Notes: generated by a model not told the origin, from the letters alone. Positions 8,717-18,135 are shown, numbered from the stretch's first letter. The stretch: 64,000 nt of DNA from Sphingomonas sp. BT-65 (GCF_026107375.2 NZ_JAPCIA010000001.1:2480001-2544000), one strand, 5' to 3'. Numbers and translations are program-made.

Positions 8717-9127
8717 TCAGGCCTCGCCGTTTTCGCTGCGCGGGCGAAACTCGAGCGCGACCGAATTGATGCAGTAGCGCAGCCCGGTCGGTGGCGGACC
8801 GTCGGGGAAGACATGCCCCTGGTGCCCGTCGCAGCGCGCGCAGCGCACCTCGGTGCGCACCATGCCATGGCTCGAATCGCCATGCTCGGTCACATGGTCC
8901 GCGGCGACGGGCCGCGTGAAGCTCGGCCAGCCCGATCCCGAATCATATTTGTCGTCGCTGTCGAACAGCTCGAGCTGGCAGCCCGCGCAGCGATAGATGC
9001 CGTCGGCCTTGGTGTCGGTATAGCGGCCGGCGAAAGCGCGTTCAGTGCCGGCCTCGCGGAGCACGTGATATTGCTCGGGGGTGAGCCGCTGGCGCCACTC
9101 CGATTCGGACAGGTTGAGCTGATCCAT
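8717..9127 (-). CDS. msrB: Peptide methionine-(R)-S-oxide reductase
   Basis: A 136-residue MsrB. The structural zinc is held by C47/C50 and C96/C99 (two CxxC pairs), and the catalytic cysteine is C119 in RYCINSVAL. It repairs oxidised methionine in proteins with thioredoxin as electron donor. There is no signal peptide, so it is cytoplasmic. It follows the methyltransferase gene on the same strand by 31 bases. Confidence 0.96.
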   Translation of the reverse strand: MDQLNLSESEWRQRLTPEQYHVLREAGTERAFAGRYTDTKADGIYRCAGCQLELFDSDDKYDSGSGWPSFTRPVAADHVTEHGDSSHGMVRTEVRCARCDGHQGHVFPDGPPPTGLRYCINSVALEFRPRSENGEA

Positions 9128-9158
9128 GCGCCCGATGTGAGGTGCCAGACGCCCGCCG

Positions 9159-9782
9159 TCAATCGGCAGGCTCGTCCTTCCACGCCCACCAGAGTTGTGC
9201 AGGCGGCACGTTCCACCATTCCATCTCGTGATCGATGCGCGCGAAGTGCGGCGTCAGGAAATTGCGGACGTTGGGATTGAACTGATAGACGAGGAACGCC
9301 CCACCCGGGCGCAGCACGCGCTGCGTGGCTTGCGCGATCACGTCGCCCACACCCGGCGGCAGGGTGGAGAAGGGCAGGCCGGACAGCACGTAATCGGCCT
9401 GTTCCGCGCCATGATCGGCGACGATCGCGCTCACATCCGCGGCCGAACCGTGGATCGCCGAGAAGCGCGGATCGACGATGCTCTGGCGCAGATAGGCGAC
9501 GAAATCGGGGTTGGTGTCGATCGCGATATATTTCGCGTCCGGGCCCAACCGGTCGAGTACCGCGCGGCAGAAGGTGCCGACGCCGGGGCCGTACTCGACG
9601 AACACCTTGGTGTCCTCCCACTCCACGCGCGACAGCATCTTGCGAATGAGCTTGTTCGACGACGGGATGATCGATCCGACCATCACCGGATGCTTGAAGA
9701 AACCCTGGAGAAACAGCGCTTGCGGCGAGAGAGGACGCGCGGCCTTGCGCTTGCGCCGCGCGATCGTAGTGGAACCGGTCAT
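9159..9782 (-). CDS. PmtA-like phospholipid N-methyltransferase family protein
   Basis: A 207-residue SAM-dependent methyltransferase with the glycine-rich motif [11 protein letters not shown] at about 62-71, a conserved [15 protein letters not shown] lead-in and a PFSTLPP motif IV-like loop. These features fit the Rhodobacter-type phosphatidylethanolamine N-methyltransferase group (COG3963), though rRNA-type methyltransferases share the fold. I start at the ATG at 9782 because gaggga lies 6 bases upstream; the in-frame ATG at 9827 has a weaker site and would add 15 residues. Confidence 0.75.
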   Translation of the reverse strand: MTGSTTIARRKRKAARPLSPQALFLQGFFKHPVMVGSIIPSSNKLIRKMLSRVEWEDTKVFVEYGPGVGTFCRAVLDRLGPDAKYIAIDTNPDFVAYLRQSIVDPRFSAIHGSAADVSAIVADHGAEQADYVLSGLPFSTLPPGVGDVIAQATQRVLRPGGAFLVYQFNPNVRNFLTPHFARIDHEMEWWNVPPAQLWWAWKDEPAD

Positions 9783-9967
9783 CAACTTCCCTCTGTCGGT
9801 GTCACGTTCCTGTAGGACAGTTGCCATGGCTCTGTCATCTAGAGTCCGTTGAAAATGCGTCGAGGCGCATTTTGCGGCTGACACCACGCGTTCGTACAGA
9901 CTCCATCTTAACGTTCTTCGTATCCTGGCGGTTGCGCTGTCCGCCGAAACCTTTCATCGCGAAACCC

Positions 9968-10291
9968 ATGAGCTACCCGCGCCAAGGCCAGGTTGCCGTG
10001 ATCTTCCTCTCGCAACGCACGCGGGAGGACGCCGAGGGCTATGCCGCGGCAGCCGAGGCAATGGCCACGCTCGCCGCCACGCAGCCAGGCTATGCCGGGA
10101 TCGAGAGCGTGCGCGACGAAACCGGGCTCGGCGTCACGATCAGCTATTGGGCCGATGATGCGAGCGCGGCGGCGTGGCGTGACAATCCCGAGCATGCGCG
10201 GATCCGCGACCTGGGCCGCGCGCGCTGGTACGACTGGTATGTGCTGGAGGTGACGCGCGTCGAGCGCGGCTATCGCTGGGCGCGGCGCTAG
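9968..10291 (+). CDS. Antibiotic biosynthesis monooxygenase (ABM) domain protein
   Basis: A 107-residue single ABM/dimeric alpha-beta barrel protein: AVIFLSQRT, then GYAGIESVRDETGLGVTISYWADDASAAAWRDNPEH, the usual order of strands in small cofactor-free monooxygenases and related proteins. Its substrate is unknown. The start at 9968 gives the compact domain. It lies 3 bases before the MFS transporter start, so they form an operon; a link between a small oxidised metabolite and its export is possible but unproven. Confidence 0.75.
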   Translation: MSYPRQGQVAVIFLSQRTREDAEGYAAAAEAMATLAATQPGYAGIESVRDETGLGVTISYWADDASAAAWRDNPEHARIRDLGRARWYDWYVLEVTRVERGYRWARR

Positions 10292-10294
10292 ACC

Positions 10295-11602
10295 TTGGCG
10301 CGCGACCGCACTTTCGCGATCCTGTTCCTGGTGATGTTCACCATCGCCGCCGGCAACACCGCCTTGCAATCGGTGCTCCCCGCGCTCGGCCGTTCGCTCG
10401 GCGTGCCCGACAGTGCGGTGGCGGCCGCCTTCTCGGTCTCGGCATTGCTGTGGACGCTGGCCGCGCCCTTCTGGGCCAACCGCTCGGACCGGCACGGCCG
10501 CCGTCAGATGGTGCTGCTCGGGCAGGCCGGCCTCACCGCCTCGCTGTTCTTCTGCGGGCTGTTCCTCGCTGCCGGGATCAACGGGTGGATCGCGCCTGCC
10601 ACGGCGTTCGCCTTCTTCGTCGGCGCGCGCATGCTCTATGGCGGGTTCGGCTCGGCCGCACCGCCCGCAGTGCAGGCGATCGTCGCCGCGCGCACCAGCC
10701 GCGCGGAGCGCACCAAGGCGCTCACCCTGCTTGGTTCGGCCTTCGGGCTCGGTACCATTCTCGGCCCGGCGATCGCGCCCTATCTCGTGCTCGGCGATCT
10801 GTGGCGTGGTGGGCCGGCTATCGGGCTGGCGGGACCTGCGCTGATCTTCAGCATTGCGGCGTTGGCCATGATGCTGACGGTCGCGCGCTTCCTGCCGCGC
10901 GATGTCGACGCACCGGTGAGCCACGGCGCCGCGGCGAGCTATCCCTCGATCGGCGGGCAGGCGAGCGGGGCGAGCGTCACCGCGGCGACCGCCGCCAAGA
11001 TCGAGCCGATCGGCTATCTCGACCCGCGCGTGCGCGCCTGGATGGTCTGCGGCCTGATCCTCGGCCACGCCCAGGCGATGGCAGGGCAGGTGATCGGCTT
11101 CCTGATCATCGACCGGCTGGGCGTGCCGCCGATCGAGGCGATCGAGGCGACCGGCCTGGTGCTGATGATGGGCGCGGGCTCAGCGCTGCTCGCGCAATGG
11201 GGGATCATCCCGCTGCTCAACCTCAAGCCGCGCCAGCTCATGCTGATCGGGCTGTCCTTGAGCGCGGTCGGCTGTTTCGCGACTGGCAGCGCGACCTCGC
11301 TCTACGGAATCGCCACCGCCTATGCGCTGGCGACGCTCGGCTTCGGCTTCTCGCGCCCGGGCTTCACCGCGGGCTCCTCGCTCGCGGTGGGGCAGGCGGC
11401 GCAGGGATCGGTGGCGGGCAAGGTCACCTCGATCAACGGCGCGGCGTTCATCCTTGGCCCGTCGATCGGCGTCGCCTTCTATGGCGTGTGGCGGCCGCTC
11501 CCCTATCTGGTCGCGGCCGCGGCGCTCGCGTTGCTTGCCCTCTACGGCTGGTTCACCCTTCGCGTTTCGGCCCCCGGCCCTGAAGCATCCCCGGAGCAAT
11601 GA
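10295..11602 (+). CDS. Major facilitator superfamily transporter
   Basis: A 435-residue integral membrane protein with twelve predicted hydrophobic segments in two halves, a motif A-like ANRSDRHGRRQMV loop between segments 2 and 3 (about 61-73) and a long central cytoplasmic loop (about 205-245). This suits a drug/metabolite:H+ antiporter of the MFS. The substrate is unknown. The start is TTG. The last 50 bases overlap the convergent AAA+ ATPase gene. Confidence 0.85.
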   Translation: MARDRTFAILFLVMFTIAAGNTALQSVLPALGRSLGVPDSAVAAAFSVSALLWTLAAPFWANRSDRHGRRQMVLLGQAGLTASLFFCGLFLAAGINGWIAPATAFAFFVGARMLYGGFGSAAPPAVQAIVAARTSRAERTKALTLLGSAFGLGTILGPAIAPYLVLGDLWRGGPAIGLAGPALIFSIAALAMMLTVARFLPRDVDAPVSHGAAASYPSIGGQASGASVTAATAAKIEPIGYLDPRVRAWMVCGLILGHAQAMAGQVIGFLIIDRLGVPPIEAIEATGLVLMMGAGSALLAQWGIIPLLNLKPRQLMLIGLSLSAVGCFATGSATSLYGIATAYALATLGFGFSRPGFTAGSSLAVGQAAQGSVAGKVTSINGAAFILGPSIGVAFYGVWRPLPYLVAAAALALLALYGWFTLRVSAPGPEASPEQ

Positions 11603-13847
11603 ACCCGATCGGGTTCAGCGCCACCGCGTCCTGCTTCATCCGCGCGACGAGCTGGGCATATTCCGCTTCCATCTCCGGCGTGACGGTCGCGCGCGAGTCG
11701 GCCAGCGCCGCCTCGAAATGCGCCATGGTCACCTTGGCGTTGTCGCGCGACTCGCGCAGCGCGACCAGGCCGGCGCGGCGAACCACGTCCTCGAGGTCGG
11801 CGCCGGTGAAGCGCTCGGTGCGCGCGGCGATCGAGGCGAGGTCGACATCGTCGGCGAGCGGCATCTTCGCCGTCTGGATCTTGAGGATGCGCTCGCGTCC
11901 TGCCGCGTCGGGCACGCCGACATAGATCAGCTCGTCGAGCCGGCCCGGACGCATCAGCGCGGGGTCGATCAGGTTGGGCCGGTTGGTCGCGCCGATCACC
12001 ACCACCGACTGCAGCTCCTCGAGCCCGTCCATCTCGGCGAGGATCGTGTTGACCACGCGCTCGGTGACCTGCGGCTCGCCCATCCCGCTACCGCGCGCGG
12101 GGACGAGGCTGTCGAGCTCGTCGATGAAGATCACGCACGGCGCCACCTGGCGCGCGCGGGCGAACAGACGGGCGATCTGCTGCTCGCTCTCGCCATACCA
12201 TTTGGAGAGGAGGTCGCTCGACTTGGTGGCGATGAAGTTTGCCTCCGCCTCGCGCGCCACCGCCTTGGCGAGCAACGTCTTGCCGGTGCCGGGCGGGCCA
12301 TAGAGCAGGAAGCCCTTGGCTGGACGGATGCCGAGGCGCCGGAACGCGTCGGGATCCTTCATCGGCAGCTCGACGCCTTCCTTGAGGCGCATCTGCGCGT
12401 CGTCGAGCCCACCGACATCCTCCCAATGGACGTTGGGCTTCTGCACCATCACTTCGCGCATCGCGGAAGGCTGGACGCGCTTCAGCGCCTCGACGAAATC
12501 CTCGCGCGTGACGGCCAGCGTCTCGAGCACTTCGGCGGGGATCGTCTTCTCCTCGAGGTTGAGCTTGGGCATGATCCGCCGCACCGCCTCGATCGCTGCC
12601 TCGCGCGCGAGCGCCGCGATATCGGCGCCGACAAAGCCGAAGGTGGTGCGCGCCAGCTCCGCCAGGTCGACGCCCTCGCCCAGCGGCATGCCGCGGGTAT
12701 GGATACCGAGGATCTCGCGCCGTCCGCGCTCGTCCGGCACGCCGATCACGATCTCGCGGTCGAACCGGCCGGGCCGGCGCAGCGCTTCGTCGACCGCTTC
12801 GGGGCGGTTGGTGGCGGCGATGATCACGACATTGGCGCGCGCCTCGAGCCCGTCCATCAGCGTGAGCAGCTGCGCGACGAGACGCTTCTCCGCCTCGCCC
12901 GTCACTTGGCCGCGCTTGGGCGCGATCGAATCGATCTCGTCGATGAACACGATCGACGGGGCGTTCTCGTTCGCCTCCTCGAACACCTCGCGCAGGCGCT
13001 TCTCCGACTCGCCATAGGCCGAGCCCATGATCTCGGGCCCGTTGATCAGGAAGAATTGCGCGTCGGATTCGTTGGCGACCGCGCGGGCGAGCCGCGTCTT
13101 GCCGGTGCCGGGCGGGCCATGGAGCAGCACGCCCTTGGGCGGATCGACGCCCAGGCGCTGGAACAGCTCGGGATAGCGCAGCGGCAGCTCGACCATCTCG
13201 CGCAGCTGGTCGATCGTCGCGGCCATGCCGCCGATATCGTCATAGGTGACGTCGGCGCGGCGGAATTCCTTGGCTTCCTCGTAATCGGCGCGCAGCTCGA
13301 TCTCGGTGCTCTCGTCGATATGGACGATGCCGCGCGGCGCCGCCGAGACCACGGTCAGGCGGATCTCCTGCAATGCATAGGCGGGCGCGCGCAGGTGCTG
13401 GAGCACGTTGGGCGGCATGTCCGACACGCGCTGCTGGCCGACGGTCGAGACGGTGTCGCCCTGGCACAGCGGGCGGCCGATGAAGGTGCGCTTCAGCGCA
13501 TTGGCCGAGCCTTCGAGGCGCAGGTCCTTGCGCGCCGGGGCGAACACGACGCGCGTCGCGGGGCGCGATTCGGCGCGGCGGATCTCGACATAATCGCCCG
13601 ATCCGACCCCGGCATTGGCGCGCTGGAGCCCGTCGATGCGCAGCAGCTCGAGCCCCTCGTCCTCGGGATAGGGGAAGACCGCGCGCGCGGGCGTGGTGCG
13701 CTTGCCGACGATCTCGATCACGTCGCCTTGCTGCAGGCCGAGCTCGGTCATCAGCGTGCGCGGAAGATGCGCGAGGCCGCGGCCGCTGTCCTCGGGGCGC
13801 GAATTGGCGACCTGGACCTTGCGTGTCGGGGTTTCGATATCGGCCAT
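11553..13847 (-). CDS. Cdc48/p97-like AAA+ ATPase with two ATPase domains
   Basis: A 764-residue protein in the Cdc48/VAT layout: an N-terminal double-psi barrel type domain (about 1-180) and two AAA+ modules, each with Walker A GPPGTGKT and Walker B ([10 protein letters not shown] and [10 protein letters not shown]) plus arginine-finger regions. Relatives use ATP to unfold proteins and thread them through a hexamer pore. The start at 13847 has a strong ggaagga site; an upstream ATG at 13910 is in frame but less likely. Cdc48-type proteins are mainly archaeal and eukaryotic, so the bacterial copy probably came by old transfer. Confidence 0.92.
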   Translation of the reverse strand: MADIETPTRKVQVANSRPEDSGRGLAHLPRTLMTELGLQQGDVIEIVGKRTTPARAVFPYPEDEGLELLRIDGLQRANAGVGSGDYVEIRRAESRPATRVVFAPARKDLRLEGSANALKRTFIGRPLCQGDTVSTVGQQRVSDMPPNVLQHLRAPAYALQEIRLTVVSAAPRGIVHIDESTEIELRADYEEAKEFRRADVTYDDIGGMAATIDQLREMVELPLRYPELFQRLGVDPPKGVLLHGPPGTGKTRLARAVANESDAQFFLINGPEIMGSAYGESEKRLREVFEEANENAPSIVFIDEIDSIAPKRGQVTGEAEKRLVAQLLTLMDGLEARANVVIIAATNRPEAVDEALRRPGRFDREIVIGVPDERGRREILGIHTRGMPLGEGVDLAELARTTFGFVGADIAALAREAAIEAVRRIMPKLNLEEKTIPAEVLETLAVTREDFVEALKRVQPSAMREVMVQKPNVHWEDVGGLDDAQMRLKEGVELPMKDPDAFRRLGIRPAKGFLLYGPPGTGKTLLAKAVAREAEANFIATKSSDLLSKWYGESEQQIARLFARARQVAPCVIFIDELDSLVPARGSGMGEPQVTERVVNTILAEMDGLEELQSVVVIGATNRPNLIDPALMRPGRLDELIYVGVPDAAGRERILKIQTAKMPLADDVDLASIAARTERFTGADLEDVVRRAGLVALRESRDNAKVTMAHFEAALADSRATVTPEMEAEYAQLVARMKQDAVALNPIGFIAPGMLQGRGPKREG

Positions 13848-13947
13848 GGCTCTCCTTCCCTGCGGACCTTTGCGAGGGTGAGCGCGCCAGATAGGCACGC
13901 GGTTCCCCATGGGCTAGGGAGCTAACCGTTTCGGCGGCGATTCGGGC

Positions 13948-13977
13948 AAAAAAAAGGGCCGGTCCGTGGACCAGCCC
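13948..13977 (-). terminator. Intrinsic terminator on the minus strand
   Basis: Read on the minus strand, a 10-bp GC-rich stem (GGGCTGGTCC paired with GGACCGGCCC, one G-U pair) is followed by eight T residues. No protein gene on the minus strand ends here, which is the main reason to think a short RNA is made upstream of it. Confidence 0.85.
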
Positions 13978-14047
13978 ATGAAAGGTTTAGGAGAGGATGC
14001 CTGAAAGGCCTGCTCTATGTGCAGTGCGGCGTATTTTTGTGCAAGTG
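13948..14047 (-). ncRNA. Candidate small RNA divergent from the LysR gene
   Basis: A transcript of about 100 nt is predicted between a minus-strand promoter (-35 TTGCAG, -10 TATTAT) and a strong intrinsic terminator. Between a small hairpin (GCCT-TTC-AGGC, plus-strand 14000-14012 region) and the terminator lies an apparently unpaired ATCCTCTCCTAAACC stretch that is complementary to ribosome binding sites, as in trans-acting riboregulators. The region is richer in A and T than its surroundings. I cannot place it in a named RNA family; the alphaproteobacterial suhB/mmgR family, also with a CCTCTCC-like motif, should be tested. Confidence 0.55.
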
Positions 14048-14054
14048 CGAAAAG

Positions 14055-14081
14055 ATAATATGATGATTGCAGTTTCTGCAA
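14055..14081 (-). promoter_or_regulatory. Putative promoter of the small RNA
   Basis: On the minus strand TTGCAG (plus 14076-14081) and TATTAT (plus 14055-14060) are separated by 15 bases; shifting the -10 to ATTATC gives 16. Transcription would start near 14047. The -35 lies inside the palindrome described next, so a bound regulator would sit on or at the promoter. Confidence 0.45.
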
Positions 14082-14083
14082 TC
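14065..14083. promoter_or_regulatory. LysR-box-like perfect palindrome between the LysR gene and the small RNA
   Basis: GATTGCAG-TTT-CTGCAATC is a perfect 8-bp inverted repeat with a 3-base centre. It satisfies the T-N11-A rule of LysR-type operators (T at 14068, A at 14080) and lies about 100 bases before the LysR start, overlapping the -35 of the divergent small RNA promoter. By family rule the LysR protein next door is the likely binder. Confidence 0.6.
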
Positions 14084-14179
14084 TGTAACAATCGCGGTTT
14101 AGTGCCAATGTAACCGTTGTCAGGCCGCTTACCGTGATAACTGGTTGCAAACGGAAACGCTGCACCACACAAAACGCAT

Positions 14180-15067
14180 ATGCGAAGGTTGCCGCCCCTC
14201 ACCGCCATCGAGGCGTTCGTCCAGGTTGCGCGGCTCGGCTCGGTCAAGGCCGCCGCCGAAGAGCTCGCGCTGTCCTCGCCCGCGCTCAGCCGCCGCGTCC
14301 AGGCGCTGGAGCGTTTCATCGGCAAGCAGCTGTTCGAACGGCGCCACCAGTCGATGAAGCTCAACCCCGACGGCGAGCGGCTGCTCGGCCTGATCGCGCC
14401 CGCGCTCGATTCGATGAGCGACGCGATCGAGGGGATGACCAGCGGGGTCGAGCTGCTGCGCCTGCGCCTCGGCACCCCGGCCCTGTTCGCGACGCAACGG
14501 CTGCTCCCGCATCTGGGCGCATTGCGCGCGATGCATCCGCAGCTCCATCTCGACATCGATACCGGCGGGCACGGCATGTCGCGGCTCGGCGACGGGCTCG
14601 ACGCGGCGATCGTGCTCGCGCGCGACATCGATACCCTGCTCTATGGCCGCCGCCTCGATCGCAACCGCATCCGCCTGGTCGCGGCGCGGCATCTGGTCGA
14701 GGGACCGAACGCGATTCAACGGCCTGAGCAGCTCGACGGCATGACCGTGATGGTCCATCGCGACATGGCCGACAGCTTCGAGATCTGGCGCGACGCGCTG
14801 GGGCTGCCGCAGATCGAGCCGGTGGCGGTCGACCTGTTCGATTCGGGCTCGCTGCTGCTCGAGGCGGCGGCGCAGGGCGTCGGCATCGCCTTCATGCTCG
14901 ATTCGCACGTGATCCGGACGGACGACCCGCGCATCGCGACCCTGTTCGAGCCGGTGGTGAAGAGCCCCTATTCCTACTGGTTCGTGTGCCGCCCGCGCGC
15001 GCTCGAGCAGCGCCCGGTCAAGTTGTTCCACGACTGGATGATCGGCACGATCGAAATGGACGCCTGA
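14180..15067 (+). CDS. LysR family transcriptional regulator (GcvA-like)
   Basis: A 295-residue LysR-type regulator. The winged helix-turn-helix is at about 5-65 (RLPPLTAIEAFVQVARLGSVKAAAEELALSSPALSRRVQALE), followed by a linker helix and a two-lobed effector-binding domain (about 95-290). The opening RLPPLTAIEAF resembles the GcvA subgroup. It transcribes away from the candidate small RNA, with a LysR-box palindrome between them. Effector and targets are unknown. Confidence 0.9.
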   Translation: MRRLPPLTAIEAFVQVARLGSVKAAAEELALSSPALSRRVQALERFIGKQLFERRHQSMKLNPDGERLLGLIAPALDSMSDAIEGMTSGVELLRLRLGTPALFATQRLLPHLGALRAMHPQLHLDIDTGGHGMSRLGDGLDAAIVLARDIDTLLYGRRLDRNRIRLVAARHLVEGPNAIQRPEQLDGMTVMVHRDMADSFEIWRDALGLPQIEPVAVDLFDSGSLLLEAAAQGVGIAFMLDSHVIRTDDPRIATLFEPVVKSPYSYWFVCRPRALEQRPVKLFHDWMIGTIEMDA

Positions 15068-15133
15068 GCGCCCGGCGCTTCGATCCGTCGCGGCGTCATG
15101 CTATGATGCGCGGGCAAGATCGGGGGCATCGGC

Positions 15134-15730
15134 ATGGCACGTTTCTTGTCTTCGCAATTCGAGCATGGTGGCCGTCTGTACCATCTCGAGCTGACCATCG
15201 ACCGCATCGCGGCGCTGCGCGACGAGCTGTCGATCAACATCGTCGCGCGAAGCTATTCGGAGCGCAGAGACGGCGCGGCGGAGATCGAGGCGGCCCTGAC
15301 GCTCGATCTCGAACGGAACGAGATCATCGTCGCGATCGAGGGCGAGGAGATCGGACGGATCCCGCTCGACGCGACGGAGGTCGCGGAAGCCGATGAGGCG
15401 GACGTCGGCGCGGAAGGCGCCGCGCATGGCGCATGGGAGCCGCTGGTGAGACATCTCGTCGATCGCAATGGCAATCCCCTTGCGGAGACGGTCGAAGCGA
15501 TCATCGAGGCGATTCCGACGGGCGATCCGTTGCTGGGCTGCCTGCTCAAGGGTGCGATCAGCGCCGGCGTCGGTCAGATCATCCGTTGCCACGGGAAACT
15601 CCAGCCCCAGGATGAGACGGTCGGGGAGAAACTGCGCGCGATCGCGCGATGCCTCGGGAGGAGCGTGTGGGGCATGCTCGGACGCGCGACCGTGCGATCG
15701 CTGCGCTGCATGGCGAGGGGCGGTATCTGA
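15134..15730 (+). CDS. Hypothetical protein
   Basis: I do not recognise this 198-residue protein. The N-terminal 75 residues look like a beta-sandwich or strand-rich unit (ending LDLERNEIIVAIEGEEIGRIPL), the centre is acidic and Ala-rich (about 80-100), and the C-terminal half has an amphipathic helical region and several cysteines (C137, C151, C174, C192 approximately). There is no signal peptide. It stands between the LysR gene and the convergent ftsK, with its stop 7 bases from the ftsK stop. Confidence 0.6.
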   Translation: MARFLSSQFEHGGRLYHLELTIDRIAALRDELSINIVARSYSERRDGAAEIEAALTLDLERNEIIVAIEGEEIGRIPLDATEVAEADEADVGAEGAAHGAWEPLVRHLVDRNGNPLAETVEAIIEAIPTGDPLLGCLLKGAISAGVGQIIRCHGKLQPQDETVGEKLRAIARCLGRSVWGMLGRATVRSLRCMARGGI

Positions 15731-15736
15731 GCGCCG

Positions 15737-18040
15737 TCAGAGCGGCCGGCCGTCCTGATCCATCAGCACTTCGCGCCGCCCGACATGGTCGGGGCGCGAG
15801 ACCAGGCCGTCCTTCTCCATCCGCTCGATGAGGCGCGCCGCCGAGTTGTAGCCGACGCGCAATTGCCGCTGAAGCCACGAGGTCGAGGCCTTCTGGCTCT
15901 CGGCGACGAGCTGCACCGCGCGGCGATAGAGCTGCTCCTCGGGCGAATCGTCGCCGGTCGGTGCGCCGTCGAGCGCGAACTCTTCGCCCTCCGGCTCCTC
16001 GGTGACGGCTGAGATATAGTCGGGCGCGCCTTGCGCGCGCCAGTGATCGGCGACCGCCATCACTTCCTCGTCGCTGACGAATGGCCCGTGGACGCGCGCG
16101 ATCTGCTTGCCGCCTGGCATGTAGAGCATGTCGCCCTTGCCCAGCAGCTGCTCGGCACCCTGCTCGCCCAGGATGGTGCGCGAATCGATCTTGCTGGTGA
16201 CGTGGAAGGAAATGCGCGTCGGCAGGTTCGCCTTGATCACGCCCGTGATGACGTCGACCGAGGGGCGCTGAGTCGCCATGATCAGATGGATACCCGCCGC
16301 GCGCGCCTTCTGCGCCAGGCGCTGGATCAGGAACTCGACTTCCTTGCCCGCGGTCATCATCAGGTCGGCGAGCTCGTCGACCACGATCACGATCTGCGGC
16401 AGCGGGTTGAGGTCGAGCGTCTCCTCCTCGTAGAGCGGCTGGCGCGTCTCGGGGTCATAGCCGACCTGTACCTTGCGCCCCAGCTTCTGCCCCTTGGCGA
16501 GCGCCTGGCGCACCTTGTCGTTGAAGCTGCCGAGGCTGCGGACGTTGACCGAGGCCATCATCCGGTAGCGCTCCTCCATCTGCTCGACCGCCCATTTGAG
16601 CGCGCGCACCGCCTTGGGCGGGTCGGTCACGACATCGGCGAGCAGGTGGGGGATGTCCTTGTACATGCTGAGTTCCAGCATCTTCGGATCGATCATGATC
16701 AGCCGGCACTGGTCCGGGGTCAGCCGGTAAAGCAGCGACAGGATCATGCAGTTGAGGCCGACCGACTTGCCCGAACCGGTGGTGCCGGCAACCAGCAGAT
16801 GCGGCATCGGCGCGAGGTCCGCGATCACCGGATCGCCGGCGATGTTCTTGCCGAGCACGATCGGGAGCTGCGCGCCCATATCCTCGAAGCTGTCGCTGCC
16901 GACCAGTTCGTGCAGGCTCACCATCTCGCGCTTGGCGTTGGGCAGCTCGATGCCGATCACGCTCCGCCCGGGGATGGTCGCGACGCGCGCCGAGACCGCG
17001 GACATGTTGCGCGCGATATCGTCGGCGAGCTGGACCACGCGGCTTGCCTTGATCCCGCTCGCGGGTTCGAGCTCGTACATCGTCACGACCGGGCCCGGCC
17101 GCACCTCGACGATCTGGCCCTTCACGTGGAAATCGTCGAGCACGCTCTCGAGCAGCCGTGCGTTGCGCTCGAGCGCGGCCTTGTCGACCGCCGCGCTGCC
17201 GCTCTTGGGTGCGGCCTTGAGCAGGTCGAGCGGGGGGAGCTTGTAGCTGCCCTTGAAATCGAGGCTGGTCTGCACCGGCTTGGCCTTGGGCGGCGACGGC
17301 GGCGGGGCGGGATCGGCGATCACCGGCCCCGGGCGCGTGTCGGGCAGCGCCATCTTACGCGGCTTGGGCGTCGCGGCGGGGGCGAACAGGTCGGCGGCAT
17401 CGTCGAAGTCCCCGCCCGCATCGTCCGCTCCGGTCCGCTCGCGCCGCGGCAGGCGCAGCTGCTGCACGTCGAACTGTACGCTCCGCGCCCAGATTACCAC
17501 GCCCGCAATCCCCGCGATCACACCGAGCGCGCGCCCGCCCCACAGGGTGATCGCGGGATCGCCGGCAAGGCCGAGTGCCCAGCGGAACAGGTTGGCGATT
17601 GACAGCCCGACGACGCCGCCCCAGCTGCCGGGGAGCTCGATCTCGAGCGCCGCGCGGCTGGAGACGAACGCCAGCGCCGTGCCCATCAGCGCGACGCCCG
17701 TCGCGGCGCCCGCCAGCATGCGCCCCCAGGCGCCGACCGGATTGCCCTTCCACAGCCGCGTCGCGACGATCAGCCCGACCGGGGCGAGCAGCACGACGGG
17801 AGGGCCGCCGATCGCGAGCAGCAAGTCGGCCAGCCACGCGCCCGGCGTGCCGAGCAGGTTCTGCGCAGGCCCGCCCGACGCGGTGTTGAGCGAGGGATCG
17901 CCGCCGGTATAGGTCCCGAGCGCGAGCACCGCGGCGAGCGTCGCGGCGAACAGCGCGATCGCGCCGATCAGCGCGCCGCTGCGTCTCGCTCCCGCCTTCA
18001 TCGTGTCACGCCACAGCATCGGCTGCACCCGGCTCGCCAT
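15737..18040 (-). CDS. ftsK: DNA translocase FtsK
   Basis: A 767-residue FtsK/SpoIIIE translocase. Four membrane segments lie in residues 20-185, then a Pro-rich linker, the motor domain with Walker A GTTGSGKS at 419-426 and a Walker B IVVDELADLM, and the C-terminal gamma winged helix (TSWLQRQLRVGYNSAARLIERME) that reads polar DNA signals. It pumps chromosome DNA through the closing septum. I start at the ATG at 18040, with gagg 6 bases upstream. It is divergent from the UbiH-like gene. Confidence 0.96.
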   Translation of the reverse strand: MASRVQPMLWRDTMKAGARRSGALIGAIALFAATLAAVLALGTYTGGDPSLNTASGGPAQNLLGTPGAWLADLLLAIGGPPVVLLAPVGLIVATRLWKGNPVGAWGRMLAGAATGVALMGTALAFVSSRAALEIELPGSWGGVVGLSIANLFRWALGLAGDPAITLWGGRALGVIAGIAGVVIWARSVQFDVQQLRLPRRERTGADDAGGDFDDAADLFAPAATPKPRKMALPDTRPGPVIADPAPPPSPPKAKPVQTSLDFKGSYKLPPLDLLKAAPKSGSAAVDKAALERNARLLESVLDDFHVKGQIVEVRPGPVVTMYELEPASGIKASRVVQLADDIARNMSAVSARVATIPGRSVIGIELPNAKREMVSLHELVGSDSFEDMGAQLPIVLGKNIAGDPVIADLAPMPHLLVAGTTGSGKSVGLNCMILSLLYRLTPDQCRLIMIDPKMLELSMYKDIPHLLADVVTDPPKAVRALKWAVEQMEERYRMMASVNVRSLGSFNDKVRQALAKGQKLGRKVQVGYDPETRQPLYEEETLDLNPLPQIVIVVDELADLMMTAGKEVEFLIQRLAQKARAAGIHLIMATQRPSVDVITGVIKANLPTRISFHVTSKIDSRTILGEQGAEQLLGKGDMLYMPGGKQIARVHGPFVSDEEVMAVADHWRAQGAPDYISAVTEEPEGEEFALDGAPTGDDSPEEQLYRRAVQLVAESQKASTSWLQRQLRVGYNSAARLIERMEKDGLVSRPDHVGRREVLMDQDGRPL

Positions 18041-18135
18041 GATTGCCTCTGAATGTCTCGAAACTTCCCGCTCAGGTGGAATCATCCACCCTGCGGACTC
18101 TGGCGTCAAGGCAGCGGCTCGGCTACTCGCCGCAT

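Noticed and set aside
6674..9280. A long 868-codon plus-strand frame
   Set aside because: It is antisense to PBP1A and msrB, whose catalytic motifs are all intact on the minus strand. High-GC codon bias opens such frames.
11322..13925. A long 867-codon plus-strand frame
   Set aside because: Antisense to the Cdc48-like ATPase, which has two perfect Walker A/B pairs.
13914..14168. An 84-codon minus-strand frame next to the LysR gene, and a 38-codon plus-strand frame at 13997-14113
   Set aside because: Neither has a recognisable domain. The plus-strand frame has an aggag site only 3 bases before its ATG. The promoter, palindrome and terminator suit a small RNA better.
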